A stretch of DNA of 64,000 bases from Christensenella sp. UBA4263 (GCA_002395225.1 DGWH01000165.1:1-64000), one strand, 5' to 3'; shown: positions 35,137 through 45,010, counted from the stretch's first letter. A program made the numbers and translations. Notes: a model not told the origin generated them from the letters alone.

Positions 35137-36471
35137 TTACATTCTGCCGGGGAATTTGAATCTGCCCCGTTTTCCTTTTGCCTGACTCATCATCATCTTC
35201 ATCTGCTTTTTGGCAGCTTCAAACTGATTAATCAGCTGATTCACATCCTGTACAGTGGTGCCGCTGCCCGCCGCAATTCTCCGGCGTCTGCCCGCATTGA
35301 GCAATTCCGGGTGCCGGCGTTCCTTCGGCGTCATCGAACGGATAATCGCCTCCGGTTTTTTCATCGCATCCTCAGGAATATCGATATCCCCCAGCTGGCT
35401 CATTCCGGGAATCATTTTCAGAATGCCTGACAGCGGCCCCATCTTCTTCATCTGCTGCATCTGATTCAGATAATCTTCCAGATTCAGGTCCATTTTCTGA
35501 ATCTTGCGGCTGAGATCTACCGCCTCCTCAGGGGAGACATCGATATTCTCCTGTGCCTTTTCAAACAGCGTCTGAAGGTCGCCCAGGCCCAGAATACGGG
35601 AGGCCATCCGGTCCGGATGGAACTGCTCAATATCGCCCAGTTTCTCGCCGGTACCGGCAAACTTGATCGGTTTTCCTGTTACCGCGCGGACCGACAGCGC
35701 CGCACCACCGCGGGTGTCGCCATCCAGCTTCGTCAGAATGACACCGGTTATCTCCAGTTTCTGATTGAACGTCTCCGCAACATTCACCGCATCCTGACCG
35801 GTCATTGCATCGATCGTCAGGAGTATTTCCGTCGGATGGACTTTTTCAGAAATCTGATGCAGTTCCTCCATCAGCGCCTCGTCAATATGGAGACGTCCCG
35901 CCGTATCCAGGATGACCACATCATTCTGATGCAAGCGTGCATATTCAATGGCTTCCTGTGCCGTGATAACCGGATTCTGAGTCCCTTTTTCAAAAACAGG
36001 AAGCCCCATCTGTGCACCGACGACCTGCAGCTGTTTAATGGCAGCCGGACGGTAAATGTCACAGGCAACCAGCAGCGGCCGCTTTCCGTCTTTCCGCAGC
36101 CAGCCACCCAGCTTTGCCGCCATGGTTGTTTTGCCGGCGCCCTGCAGGCCGCACAACATAAACACCGAAATCGGCGAGGAACTGAACTGCAGACGGGCAT
36201 TCGTTCCGCCCATCAGTTCAACCAGCTCATCGTTGACGATGGTCACAACCTGATTCTGCGAGTTCAGTGCTTTCAGCGTATCCGGTTCCAGACAGCGATC
36301 CGTTGTCTTTTTGACAAAATCCTTAACGACTTTATAGTTGACATCCGCTTCAAGCAGTGCCATTCGCACTTCGCGCATGACAACCTTTACATCTTCTTCG
36401 CCCAGTTTCCCTTTGCCGCGCAATTTGGAAAACGCCTGCTGAAGACGTTGTGTCAATCCTTCGAATGCCAC
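35137..36471 (-). CDS. ffh: Signal recognition particle protein Ffh (SRP54)
   Basis: Ffh binds signal sequences and SRP RNA and docks to FtsY to deliver membrane proteins. The 444-residue protein shows the N domain, G1 GLQGAGKTTMAAKL (108-121), DTAGRLHID, TKLDGDTRGGAALS and the M domain from about residue 300 with the RRRRIAAGSGT RNA-binding motif. Its start lies three bases after ylxM. A large membrane proteome, as in this window, depends on it. Confidence 0.97.
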   Translation of the reverse strand: MAFEGLTQRLQQAFSKLRGKGKLGEEDVKVVMREVRMALLEADVNYKVVKDFVKKTTDRCLEPDTLKALNSQNQVVTIVNDELVELMGGTNARLQFSSSPISVFMLCGLQGAGKTTMAAKLGGWLRKDGKRPLLVACDIYRPAAIKQLQVVGAQMGLPVFEKGTQNPVITAQEAIEYARLHQNDVVILDTAGRLHIDEALMEELHQISEKVHPTEILLTIDAMTGQDAVNVAETFNQKLEITGVILTKLDGDTRGGAALSVRAVTGKPIKFAGTGEKLGDIEQFHPDRMASRILGLGDLQTLFEKAQENIDVSPEEAVDLSRKIQKMDLNLEDYLNQMQQMKKMGPLSGILKMIPGMSQLGDIDIPEDAMKKPEAIIRSMTPKERRHPELLNAGRRRRIAAGSGTTVQDVNQLINQFEAAKKQMKMMMSQAKGKRGRFKFPGRM

Positions 36472-36474
36472 TAT

Positions 36475-36798
36475 CTATTCCTCCTCGTTAAGCAGTTCAT
36501 TTATTTTCCTCTCAGCCATGGCCGGATCTGTTCGGACCAGTACCAGGCATTTTTCAAGGCCCTCGGTCAGGTGACGATGTCTGGCCAGCAGACCAAGTTT
36601 TTTCTCATATTCTGCCAGATGCCGCTGAGCAGCATGCAGCATGGTAGATACCGCCTGACGGCTCACGCCAGTCTCTTCTGCGATTTCAGACAGGGACATG
36701 TCATCTTCGCACCACATTTTCATCATTTCATTCTGTCGCGGGCTCAGCAGCGGGCCGTAAAAATCATACAGCCATCCTGTTTCAATGCGCGTGTTCAT
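36475..36798 (-). CDS. ylxM: YlxM/UPF0122-family HTH protein
   Basis: This 107-residue putative DNA-binding protein is usually paired with ffh and thought to modulate the SRP pathway. LLSPRQNEMMKMW and LSEIAEETGVSRQAVSTML form a sigma-region-4-like helix-turn-helix. It is first in the operon, 37 bases downstream of a consensus promoter. Confidence 0.93.
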   Translation of the reverse strand: MNTRIETGWLYDFYGPLLSPRQNEMMKMWCEDDMSLSEIAEETGVSRQAVSTMLHAAQRHLAEYEKKLGLLARHRHLTEGLEKCLVLVRTDPAMAERKINELLNEEE

Positions 36799-36834
36799 GC
36801 ATTGTTACACCTTTCTGCGTCGACAACAGCCGAG

Positions 36835-36863
36835 ATTATAGCCGATCATATGCCTGCTGTCAA
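36835..36863 (-). promoter_or_regulatory. Consensus promoter of the ylxM-ffh operon
   Basis: On the minus strand TTGACA (36863-36858), a 17-base spacer and TATAAT (36840-36835) match the sigma-A consensus exactly, upstream of ylxM. Confidence 0.9.
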
Positions 36864-36931
36864 GTATTTTTATTTGACAGCAAAAATTCAGATATAGTTT
36901 TTTCCTATAACTGAGCATAAATAATATATTC

Positions 36932-36960
36932 TTGTTCTTTGAAAAGTGCTGCTATATAAT
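36932..36960 (+). promoter_or_regulatory. Promoter of metNIQ
   Basis: TTGTTC (36932-36937), a 17-base spacer and TATAAT (36955-36960). The leader to the metN start is only about 50 bases, with one small hairpin (36976-36989), too short for a SAM riboswitch. Confidence 0.7.
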
Positions 36961-37018
36961 ACATCAGTCGTTGAGGACGGGACGCCGTCTAACATTTCTG
37001 ACAGGAGAGAAAACAGCA

Positions 37019-38026
37019 TTGGCACTTATTGAGCTCAATCATTTAACCAAAACATTCGTTACCAAATCACAGACCGTAGATGCCTTGAAAGACATCAGCC
37101 TGTCCATTGATAAAGGAGATATTTACGGAATCATCGGCATGTCCGGCGCGGGAAAATCCACCCTGGTACGCTGCATCAACTACCTGGAACGCCCCACCAG
37201 CGGAGATGTCATCATTGACGGAAAAAACCTCTCCAAGCTGAGTGACAGTGAACTGCGTCAGCTCAGACAGCAGGTCTCCATGATCTTTCAGCATTTCAAT
37301 CTTCTTCAGCAGCGGGATGTCCGCGGCAACATCGCCTTCGCCATGGAAATTGCCGGGATGAAAAAACCGGACATTGACAAACGAATTGATGAACTGCTTG
37401 ACATTGTCTCGCTGAGAGAACGTCAGCACAACTATCCCAGTCAGCTTTCCGGCGGACAGCAGCAGCGTGTGGCCATCGCCCGTGCCCTGGCCACCAATCC
37501 CAAGATCATCCTGTGTGATGAGGCCACCAGTGCACTGGATCCTCAGACAACACAGCAGATTCTGGCACTCCTGAAGGACATCAATCAGCGGATGGGCATT
37601 ACCATCGTCATCATCACACACGAAATGAGCGTTGTCGAAAGCATCTGCTCCCATGTCGCCATTATCGATGAGGGGGTTCTGGCCGAATCCGGACCGGTTG
37701 AAACCATTTTCAGCCAGCCGAAGACCGCTGCGGCAAAACGCCTTATTTTCAGAAATGTCCAGAAAGCGGAAAAGCTGATCGGCGATCGGATGATCCGCAT
37801 CGTATTTGACGGACAGCAGGCAGATGAGCCTGTCATCGCCCAGCTGATCAATCAATGCCATATCATGGTCAACATTCAGTTTGCGGATACCAGAAACGTT
37901 GGTGGAAAAGCCTTCGGACAAATGGTTCTCCAGCTGCCGGATGATCATCTCCAGCAGGATAAAGCCATTTATTTCCTGAAAGAAAAGGGTCTGAAGGTTG
38001 AGGAGGTAAAAAACCATGCCCATTGA
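37019..38026 (+). CDS. metN: Methionine ABC transporter ATP-binding protein MetN
   Basis: MetN powers D/L-methionine import through MetI. The 335-residue protein shows Walker [10 protein letters not shown], signature [15 protein letters not shown], Walker [14 protein letters not shown] and a C-terminal NIL regulatory domain (about 265-335) that binds methionine and inhibits transport. No ATG fits; a TTG at 37019 lies nine bases after AGGAGAG and begins the conserved sequence. It overlaps metI by 11 bases. Confidence 0.95.
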   Translation: MALIELNHLTKTFVTKSQTVDALKDISLSIDKGDIYGIIGMSGAGKSTLVRCINYLERPTSGDVIIDGKNLSKLSDSELRQLRQQVSMIFQHFNLLQQRDVRGNIAFAMEIAGMKKPDIDKRIDELLDIVSLRERQHNYPSQLSGGQQQRVAIARALATNPKIILCDEATSALDPQTTQQILALLKDINQRMGITIVIITHEMSVVESICSHVAIIDEGVLAESGPVETIFSQPKTAAAKRLIFRNVQKAEKLIGDRMIRIVFDGQQADEPVIAQLINQCHIMVNIQFADTRNVGGKAFGQMVLQLPDDHLQQDKAIYFLKEKGLKVEEVKNHAH

Positions 38027-38681
38027 AAAAATGATTCCACTGATGACTGCCGGTGTCTGTGACACGCTTTATATGACACTGGTTTCTACGCTGTTCGCCT
38101 ATCTGCTGGGATTCCCGCTGGCCATTCTTCTGGTACTGACCTCGCCAAAGGGATTAAAACCCATTCCGGTTCTTTACCGGATCATGGATGCCATTGTCAA
38201 CATTTTCAGATCGATTCCTTTTCTGATCCTGCTGATCATGGTCATCCCGCTAACCCGTCTGATTGCCGGCAAGGCATACGGTTCAACTGCCACCATCGTT
38301 CCGCTGGTCATTGCCGCGGCGCCTTATGTTGCCCGAATGATCGAATCCTCTCTCCTTGAGGTGGATCCCGGCGTGATCGAGATGGCACAGTCTGCCGGTG
38401 CCAGCATTCCCACAATTGTATTCAAGGTTCTGATTCCCGAAGCGAAAACCTCCCTGATCGTCGGCGCCACCATCTCAACCGGAACCATTCTCGGATACAG
38501 TGCCATGTCAGGCGCTGTCGGCGGCGGCGGTCTCGGACAAATCGCCATCAGCTACGGGTACAACCGCTATCAGACCAGCGTCATGCTCGTTACCGTCGTT
38601 CTCCTGGTGATCCTCATGCAGATCTTCCAGATTGTCGGCATGACCATCGCCCGCAAAACCGATAAACGTACACGCGAATAA
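38016..38681 (+). CDS. metI: Methionine ABC transporter permease MetI
   Basis: This 221-residue protein has five to six membrane segments and forms the methionine channel as a homodimer. The EAA-type coupling loop EMAQSAGASIPTIVFKVLIP is clear, followed by SAMSGAVGGGGLGQIAISYGY, which is typical of MetI. AGGAGGT precedes the ATG, inside the end of metN. Confidence 0.95.
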   Translation: MPIEKMIPLMTAGVCDTLYMTLVSTLFAYLLGFPLAILLVLTSPKGLKPIPVLYRIMDAIVNIFRSIPFLILLIMVIPLTRLIAGKAYGSTATIVPLVIAAAPYVARMIESSLLEVDPGVIEMAQSAGASIPTIVFKVLIPEAKTSLIVGATISTGTILGYSAMSGAVGGGGLGQIAISYGYNRYQTSVMLVTVVLLVILMQIFQIVGMTIARKTDKRTRE

Positions 38682-38741
38682 CTCAGGGATTATGCACCTC
38701 GTGCATTTCCATATATTCATCAAAATCAAAGGAGAATTCAT

Positions 38742-39527
38742 ATGAAAAAGCTGTTAACGATCGTTCTTTCGCTCGCGCTTATCTCTGTCCTTACCATTGC
38801 CTCCGCAGCCACGCTGACCATCGGTGCTTCCTCCACCCCTCACGCAGAGATTCTGGAAGCTGCCAAGGACGCGCTTGCCGCTAAGGATATCGAACTCAAC
38901 ATCGTTGTTTTTGATGATTACGTTCAGCCGAACCTCCAGCTTGAGGCTGGCGATCTGGATGCCAACTACTTCCAGCACATTCCTTACCTCGAGAACTTCA
39001 ACAAGGAACAGAACACCCACCTGGTGAGCCTCGGTTCCGTTCACTATGAGCCGATGGGCATCTATCTCAATCCGGCCAAAAAGCTTACGCTTGAAACCCT
39101 TCCCGATAAAGCCACCATCGTCATCCCGAATGACCCCACCAACGAGGCGCGTGCCCTCCGCACACTGGAATTCAACGGCCTCATCAAACTGAGCAGCGAT
39201 GCCACCGAGACCGCGACCGTTCTGGACATTGCCGAAAACACAAAGAACTTCAACTTTGTCGAGGTGAACGCCGAGCAGGTAGCCCGCACCCTGGCAGATG
39301 CTGATGCCGCCGTGATCAATTCCAACTACGCCCTCCTCGCCGGTGTTGAAACCGTTGGCACCCCGGTAGCCTATGAGAGCTCCGAAGTGGCCTATCCGAA
39401 CGTAATCGCTGTCCGTGAGGGCGATGACCGTGCCGAGCTCAAGACCCTGGTTGAGGTCCTCCAGAGCGACGACATTGTCAAATGGATCACCGAAAAGTAT
39501 AACGGTGCTGTTGTTCCGATTAAGTAA
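38742..39527 (+). CDS. metQ: Methionine-binding protein MetQ, without lipid-anchor cysteine
   Basis: This is a 261-residue substrate-binding protein of the NlpA/MetQ family, with TLTIGASSTPHAEIL, DYVQPNLQLEAGDLDANYFQ and HYEPMGIY as family motifs. MetQ normally is a lipoprotein in Gram-positives. Here the signal (MKKLLTIVLSLALISVLTIASAA) contains no cysteine, so it must be cleaved at ASA-A by signal peptidase I or stay uncleaved. AAAGGAG precedes the ATG. It is third in the metNIQ operon and followed by a terminator. Confidence 0.95.
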   Translation: MKKLLTIVLSLALISVLTIASAATLTIGASSTPHAEILEAAKDALAAKDIELNIVVFDDYVQPNLQLEAGDLDANYFQHIPYLENFNKEQNTHLVSLGSVHYEPMGIYLNPAKKLTLETLPDKATIVIPNDPTNEARALRTLEFNGLIKLSSDATETATVLDIAENTKNFNFVEVNAEQVARTLADADAAVINSNYALLAGVETVGTPVAYESSEVAYPNVIAVREGDDRAELKTLVEVLQSDDIVKWITEKYNGAVVPIK

Positions 39528-39539
39528 GACAATACACAA

Positions 39540-39565
39540 AGAGCAGGCAAGGCCTGCTCTTTTTT
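39540..39565 (+). terminator. Intrinsic terminator of metNIQ
   Basis: AGAGCAGGC (39540-39548) pairs perfectly with GCCTGCTCT (39552-39560) with a three-base loop, followed by a T-run. Confidence 0.9.
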
Positions 39566-39570
39566 CATCG

Positions 39571-41100
39571 TTAATATCCAACCGTCGCGCCAAGATCAAA
39601 TATTGGCTTAACAGCCGGATACAGTTTCTGGTACATCCGGTAATTGTAAGCATAGATTTCCTGATTCTCCATGCAGGGCTCATGAACTGTTTCTGTATGA
39701 ATAACCGAAACGGCTTCCGTCAGATTTTTAAACAGACCGCATCCAACTCCTCCGACAAGTGCCGCTCCGTACGCACCGCCCTCAGATGCCGCCGAGACCG
39801 TCCTGATCGGCATTCCAAAAATATCCGCCTGCATCTGAAGCCACAGCGGGCTGGCCGCACCGCCGCCGGAGGAAACCCCTGCCTTCAGCGGCATCATCTG
39901 CTCATAGATGCCGGCAATCTGCCTGAGGGAGAAGGTAATTCCCTCCATGACTGCACGAATCATATCCTCCCGTGTGGTGGAGAGGCTCATCCCATAGAAC
40001 AGTCCGCGTGCATTTGGATCCGGATAAGGACAGCGTTCACCGGAGAGGTAGGGCGCAAACAGAATTCCATGTGCTCCGGGGCCCGCCTGCTCCGCCTCAC
40101 GGTTCATCAGGTCATACACGTTCTGGCCGGTACTCTTCGCCTCGTGAACAAGATCCCTGCACAGCATATCCCGCACCCAGCGGTACGCACCTCCAGCCGT
40201 CTGTGTTGCACCGAAGCTCGTCCAGAGTCCCGGCTCATTTCCGCAGAACATCTGCAGTTTTCCCTGCGGGTTCGGCGTAAACCGATTAAAACTCATGGAC
40301 ACATTTCCGGCGGTTCCGATTACAATTCCAATCGTCCCGGGGCTTACAAGCCCTGATCCAACCGCCTGAATCACCGCATCGCCGCCGCCTGCATAGCAGG
40401 GCAGCCCGGATGGAAGTCCGGTAAGCGCTTCCGCCTCCTCCGTCACGCTTCCGGCCTGCTCCGTTGATTCCACCGCATCCGGGAAAATGGAACGCGGCAG
40501 CTCTGCCATCGAAATCAGAGATTCACACCATTTTCTTTCCTTCGTATCAAAAAATCCCGTTCCGGAAGCCTCTGAAACATCCGTCATGGGAACACCCGTG
40601 AGTTTAAAACGAATGTAATCTTTCGGGCAAATGAATTTTACCATGGAATCAAAGCTGTCCGGTTCCTGCTTTTTCAGCCAGAGCAGTTTCCCGCCCGTAT
40701 AACCGGTCAGCATCAGATTATTCGTCAGCGCCAGCAGACCCTTTATTCCGCCTGCCTTTTCCGTGATGAAATCACACTGCTTCTGCGTGCGCTGATCACA
40801 CCACAGAATGGCCGGCCGTATCACGTTTCCTTCCCGGTTCAGTGCCACAAGCCCATGCATCTGACCGGAAAAACTGATTCCGGCAATCTTTCCGGCAGCA
40901 TCCTTTTGTTTTGAGAGGAGTTCCCGGATTCCAAGAACCGTCGCGTTCCACCAGTCATCTGGATTCTGCTCTGCCCAGCCGGGTCTTGGCGTATACAGCG
41001 GGTAATCTTTCAGTGACGATGCCACTACACGGCCTGTCGAGTCCATCAACAGGCACTTGGCGCCTGATGTACCAATATCAATTCCAAGCACATAACTCAT
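39571..41100 (-). CDS. xylB: Xylulokinase
   Basis: This is a 509-residue FGGY-family kinase converting D-xylulose to xylulose 5-phosphate. Motifs are GIDIGTSGAKCLLMD (5-19), GWAEQNPDDWW, ISFSGQMHGLV, ILWCDQRT, LSGERCPYPDPNARG and SSGGGAASPLWLQMQADIFG. The length and MHG motif favour xylulose over glycerol. No xylose isomerase or regulator is in the window. The ATG is behind a GGGGGC-rich site. The stop lies next to the metNIQ terminator. Confidence 0.93.
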   Translation of the reverse strand: MSYVLGIDIGTSGAKCLLMDSTGRVVASSLKDYPLYTPRPGWAEQNPDDWWNATVLGIRELLSKQKDAAGKIAGISFSGQMHGLVALNREGNVIRPAILWCDQRTQKQCDFITEKAGGIKGLLALTNNLMLTGYTGGKLLWLKKQEPDSFDSMVKFICPKDYIRFKLTGVPMTDVSEASGTGFFDTKERKWCESLISMAELPRSIFPDAVESTEQAGSVTEEAEALTGLPSGLPCYAGGGDAVIQAVGSGLVSPGTIGIVIGTAGNVSMSFNRFTPNPQGKLQMFCGNEPGLWTSFGATQTAGGAYRWVRDMLCRDLVHEAKSTGQNVYDLMNREAEQAGPGAHGILFAPYLSGERCPYPDPNARGLFYGMSLSTTREDMIRAVMEGITFSLRQIAGIYEQMMPLKAGVSSGGGAASPLWLQMQADIFGMPIRTVSAASEGGAYGAALVGGVGCGLFKNLTEAVSVIHTETVHEPCMENQEIYAYNYRMYQKLYPAVKPIFDLGATVGY

Positions 41101-41182
41101 TTTATCTGCCCCCTGCTCAGCATATCAAACTGTTCTGCCGTTCCTGTCTCTTGTGTCAGAAGACAGGGGAATGAGAAAATCA

Positions 41183-41206
41183 GGCATCAATCTTACGGTT
41201 GATGCC
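41183..41206 (-). terminator. Probable terminator after glf
   Basis: GGCATCAA (41183-41190) pairs with TTGATGCC (41199-41206); on the minus strand it is followed by TGATTTTC. It lies 55 bases after the glf stop. Confidence 0.6.
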
Positions 41207-41260
41207 TTTCCTTTAAAACTCACGAGCGGCTTTTCATCTGTCTGCGCCTTCCCTGCCGGC

Positions 41261-42388
41261 TCAGACGCGAAGTGCCTGTTCTCTGGATGCAATGGCGTCC
41301 GTATAGTCAAGAGCCGCCTGAATCACCTTATCCATGTCATAATATTGATATTTCCCTAGACGTCCGCCAAAGGAAACGTTTTTCTCTTTTTCCGCCAGCT
41401 GCTCATATTCCCTCAGCAGCGCCTGATTTCTTGCATCATTGACCGGATAATAGGGCTCAAGACCGATTGACCATTCCTGGCTGTATTCCCGGCTGATCAC
41501 CGTTGTCGGCTGCGTTCCGAATTCAAAATGCTTATGTTCGATAATCCGTGTATACGGCACAGAGCGCTCCGTATAATTGACCACTGCATTCCCCTGAAAG
41601 TTTTCAACGGGCAGTTCCTCCGTTTCAAACCGGACACTTCTGTACTGAAGCGTTCCGAGCGCGTACCCGAAATATTCATCAATGCAGCCGGTATAAATTA
41701 TCCGGCAGCCGCTCAGAACATGCGTTTTCCTGTAGTCCGCAAAATCCACATTCAGTTTTACCTGAATCCGCTCATGATCAAGCAGCCGTTCCACGACAGA
41801 TGTATAGCCGCCAATGGGAATGCCCTGATACCGTGCGTCAAAATAGTTGTTATCATAGGTAAAGCGGCAGGGAAGACGCTTGATAATAAAGGCCGGCAGC
41901 TCTTTGCAGTCCCGTCCCCACTGTTTTTCGGTATATCCTTTGATCAGTTTCCTGTAGATATCCGTTCCAACCAGAGAAAGTGCCTGTTCCTCCAGATTCT
42001 GAGGATCCGTAATGCCGAGTTCACTCACCTGTTCCCTGATTTTCCGTTTTGCCTCATTCGGCGTCCGCACCCCCCACATTCTTGAAAAGGTATTCATATT
42101 AAAGGGGAGATTGTACACCTCATCCTGATAAAAGGCCACCGGACTGTTGATATACTGATTAAATTCCGCGAACTGACTGATATACTCCCATACCCTGCGG
42201 TCATTGGTGTGAAAGATATGTGCACCATATCGATGGACATTGATTCCGTGAATATTTTCGGTATAAATGTTTCCGGCAATATGGTTCCGCCGGTCTATGA
42301 CCATACAGGTATATCCTTTTTCGGCAAGCTGATGTGCACAGACAGCACCATACAGTCCTGCACCTACAATCAGATAGTCTGCCTGCAT
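41261..42388 (-). CDS. glf: UDP-galactopyranose mutase
   Basis: Glf is an FAD enzyme interconverting UDP-galactopyranose and UDP-galactofuranose. The 375-residue protein shows LIVGAGLYGAVCAHQLAEKGY (6-26), NIHGINVHRYGAHIFHTND, the YTEKQWGRDCKELP active-site region, RFTYDNNYFDARYQGIP and the C-terminal GRLGKYQYYDMD. It supplies the donor for galactofuranose-containing surface glycans. It is last in the operon, 49 bases after a GT-C gene, and AAGGAGACGG precedes its ATG. Confidence 0.97.
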   Translation of the reverse strand: MQADYLIVGAGLYGAVCAHQLAEKGYTCMVIDRRNHIAGNIYTENIHGINVHRYGAHIFHTNDRRVWEYISQFAEFNQYINSPVAFYQDEVYNLPFNMNTFSRMWGVRTPNEAKRKIREQVSELGITDPQNLEEQALSLVGTDIYRKLIKGYTEKQWGRDCKELPAFIIKRLPCRFTYDNNYFDARYQGIPIGGYTSVVERLLDHERIQVKLNVDFADYRKTHVLSGCRIIYTGCIDEYFGYALGTLQYRSVRFETEELPVENFQGNAVVNYTERSVPYTRIIEHKHFEFGTQPTTVISREYSQEWSIGLEPYYPVNDARNQALLREYEQLAEKEKNVSFGGRLGKYQYYDMDKVIQAALDYTDAIASREQALRV

Positions 42389-42437
42389 TTTTCCGTCTCC
42401 TTCATAAACGACTGTTTTGAGGCACCGCTGTTCTAAG

Positions 42438-44684
42438 CTAACCCCTTCCGGCAGCGTTGTCCGATTCGATGTTCCTGCACTTTTCAGCCTCTTCTTTCCC
42501 TCTGAATATCAGCACAAGCGCACCGATTCCTGCCAGGAGTGAGACAATTTCACAAATCCGCCACAGGAGCGGCTCCTGATAATCGCAGATAATTTTTCCG
42601 CTGAATTCCTCCGGTATCGTAATCATTACCTGCATATTGGGTCCGTCCGTTACGGGAAGTTGTTTTCCCGACTCCGTTACTGCTCTCATATTCCCGTAGT
42701 TTACCTGAGGCAGTGTGACCGTCCCTGCCTTCTGTGTCCGGCACATTAGTTCTGTTCGCATGCCGGACCGCTCCAGTATCTCCGCTTCTGTCCCATCTGA
42801 AAGGATACACTCTCCGGTAAACAGCATCCCGTCTGCGCCTTTCCGCCAGTATTCATAATTCATCGCCGCAGAATCGGAGATTTCCCCCATATCCCAGGCC
42901 TTTGTGATGGTCGCATTGGAGATGTACTGACTGACGTAATCGCAGGTTGAGTACAGACACAGCCCCAGGATCACCGCAGATACTTCCATTCTGTGACGAC
43001 GGCAGAAGGGCAGCTGCAGCAGTTCTGACAATACCACACTCAGAAAAACGACCGCCATGCTCAGATAACGCCACGGAAACTGTACCTGCGCCAGAATCCG
43101 TCCCACACGTGTTCGCAGGGCCAGGACATTCCACGGGAACAAATCGGAGGACACCCACAGCATCAGCGCCGCAAGCAACAGTATACGTCCAATTTTCTTC
43201 CTGCCTTTTCGCAAATAAAGTACCGCCATGCCGGCCACAAACGTCAGCATCAGGACAGGACCCGGTGTCAGGGCAAAACGGACCCTTGCCTCCTCCACGG
43301 AATATCCGTCTATTTTCTCCGTAAAGGCAAAATACTGTCCGATAAAAGCCCCCAGCGGCTGTATCATATGTCCGTTTCCGCCGGAAAGCGCGCCGCTGAC
43401 CGATACCTCAACCGAGCGATAGGTATCAAGGAACGGAACGGCAAAATAGGCAGCAGCCGCAAGTGACAGCACCGCACCAGCACAAAGGGTAACCATCCCC
43501 TGCTTTTTCACCACGGAAGGGAGATAAAGCAGACAGGTCACTGCCAGTGTAATGAGCGTCATTTCCCCGGAAAGCATATGATTGCAGATAATGCCCGCCA
43601 GGCCAACGGCGATCAGGGCACCGTCGCGCAGCGCCAGAGGCCATGAAAACGATGGGCAGCGGACCATTTCCCAGAAACCAAGCAGCATCAGGGGATAAAA
43701 AATAAACGCGCTCATCTCCCCGACGCCTGCCCGAATATAGACATCATACAGCCGATAGTTCGCCAGCACATAGGCGGAGGACACCAAAACGGCCATCCAG
43801 TCTGAGTCTGTAATCCGTCTGAAGCAGACAAAAGACGAAAGGACGGTCAGATAGGTAACCAGAAACAGGTAGAATTTATAGGCGGCAACCAGGGGAACAC
43901 CAAACATGCGCATAAATGCGGAAGGATAGAGGAGAATATCGCCATAATAGATGGATACGGGATAGCCATAACCACCAAACCAGGCTGACTGAACGCGGGC
44001 CGGGAGCTGTCCCGTACTCAGTGCCCGCCAGAGACCTTCCAGCCGCATAAAGTGGAAGCGCAGATCCTGTCCCAGTTGGATGCCGGGCATCAGCAACGGC
44101 AGCGACGCAAAAAACAGCAGCACATAAAAAGCAAACGTGCTTTCGCGCCCCCATGTCTTTCTCTGAATCAGAAAGAAATCAAAAAAAAGAACGCAGATCA
44201 GATAAACTGCACAGATTTGCCTCAGATCATTCCGGTTTTGCTCAATCTGAATATCGTTTAACTGTACATTGCCTTTTCCGCCGGTCACTATTTCCAGGAC
44301 CAGATTGTCAATTCCCTGATCAATGGTAAAATCCGTCCGGGCAGTGTGCAGGAGCGGACTCAGCCGAAGATTTCCCCCATGAACAAAAAAATGCATCCCT
44401 TCCGGTGCAGTCATTGTCAGGCTTTCATCTGCCTCGCAGGAATAGGTGACACTGAGTGTATAGGTTCCTTTGGGAATGGGCAAAAACGGACTGGTCAGCC
44501 TCACTGAGTTTCCTTTTTCCATCACCCATCCCTCTGTCCACCGTGCATGTTCAGAGGTCCATTCCGGGAACTGGACATTGACCGACCTCATAGCCCCGTT
44601 CTGTGCAAAGAAAAAGACGAACAGCAAAACAGCAAATACAGCCGCCTCCGCAGCCAGGATCCATCCCATCTTCCGGCCGTGCAT
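42438..44684 (-). CDS. PTPS_related-type (PF10131-like) GT-C membrane protein
   Basis: This 748-residue protein has an N-terminal membrane anchor, an extracellular beta-type domain (about 35-150) and twelve or so membrane segments. The conserved first-loop block is GQDLRFHFMRLEGLW (205-219), then YGYPVSIYYGDILLYP and YVLANYRLYDVYIRAGVGEMSAF. Two proteins at 57673 and 59968 share the same blocks. The Pfam label recalls a pterin enzyme but these are polytopic membrane proteins of GT-C type. The position between hup and glf suggests a galactofuranose-related or neighbouring glycan step (inference). Confidence 0.78.
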   Translation of the reverse strand: MHGRKMGWILAAEAAVFAVLLFVFFFAQNGAMRSVNVQFPEWTSEHARWTEGWVMEKGNSVRLTSPFLPIPKGTYTLSVTYSCEADESLTMTAPEGMHFFVHGGNLRLSPLLHTARTDFTIDQGIDNLVLEIVTGGKGNVQLNDIQIEQNRNDLRQICAVYLICVLFFDFFLIQRKTWGRESTFAFYVLLFFASLPLLMPGIQLGQDLRFHFMRLEGLWRALSTGQLPARVQSAWFGGYGYPVSIYYGDILLYPSAFMRMFGVPLVAAYKFYLFLVTYLTVLSSFVCFRRITDSDWMAVLVSSAYVLANYRLYDVYIRAGVGEMSAFIFYPLMLLGFWEMVRCPSFSWPLALRDGALIAVGLAGIICNHMLSGEMTLITLAVTCLLYLPSVVKKQGMVTLCAGAVLSLAAAAYFAVPFLDTYRSVEVSVSGALSGGNGHMIQPLGAFIGQYFAFTEKIDGYSVEEARVRFALTPGPVLMLTFVAGMAVLYLRKGRKKIGRILLLAALMLWVSSDLFPWNVLALRTRVGRILAQVQFPWRYLSMAVVFLSVVLSELLQLPFCRRHRMEVSAVILGLCLYSTCDYVSQYISNATITKAWDMGEISDSAAMNYEYWRKGADGMLFTGECILSDGTEAEILERSGMRTELMCRTQKAGTVTLPQVNYGNMRAVTESGKQLPVTDGPNMQVMITIPEEFSGKIICDYQEPLLWRICEIVSLLAGIGALVLIFRGKEEAEKCRNIESDNAAGRG

Positions 44685-44731
44685 TGATTATCTTCCTTTA
44701 TGAATCAATTTAAACCTGTCTGCAGAAACAG

Positions 44732-45010
44732 TTACAGGACTTCTCTCAAATCCTTCAGTTCTTTCCCCGGTTTAAAAATCACACTGCGCCGGTGAGCAAT
44801 TGTTGTGAAGGCATCCTTCTGAGGATTATACATCTGACGTTCCTCCCGTTCGCGAATATCAAATGTCCCAAAGCCGTACAGCTGAACTTTTTCCCCGTCT
44901 GCCAGCCGGTCAAGGACAACCTCCACAAACGCATCCAACACTTCCTCAACGCTTGCCTGAGACATGCCCACACGGTTGGCAATAGAAACACACAATTCTG
45001 ATTTATTCAT
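44732..45010 (-). CDS. hup: HU-family DNA-binding protein
   Basis: This is a 92-residue nucleoid protein that bends DNA as a dimer. MNKSELCVSIANRVGMS opens it, and VQLYGFGTFDIREREERQ and the arm/return strand with FKPGKELKDLR follow. The arm reads YNPQKDAFTTIAHRRS, slightly different from the canonical NPRTG. The ATG at 45010 is behind AAGAGGGG; an upstream in-frame start at 45169 lies inside mazG. It follows mazG as in many Firmicutes. Confidence 0.93.
   Translation of the reverse strand: MNKSELCVSIANRVGMSQASVEEVLDAFVEVVLDRLADGEKVQLYGFGTFDIREREERQMYNPQKDAFTTIAHRRSVIFKPGKELKDLREVL

Noticed and set aside
35617..36897. 426-codon plus-strand open frame
   Set aside because: It is antisense to ffh and ylxM, whose motifs are unmistakable; composition is typical of a shadow frame.
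36961..37018. SAM riboswitch upstream of metN
   Set aside because: The leader is only about 50 bases with one short hairpin, too small for any known SAM riboswitch with a switch domain.
37067..38065. 332-codon minus-strand open frame
   Set aside because: Antisense to metN and the start of metI; no recognisable motif.
38754..39683. 309-codon minus-strand open frame
   Set aside because: It lies antisense to metQ, which has a ribosome site, signal peptide and family motifs.
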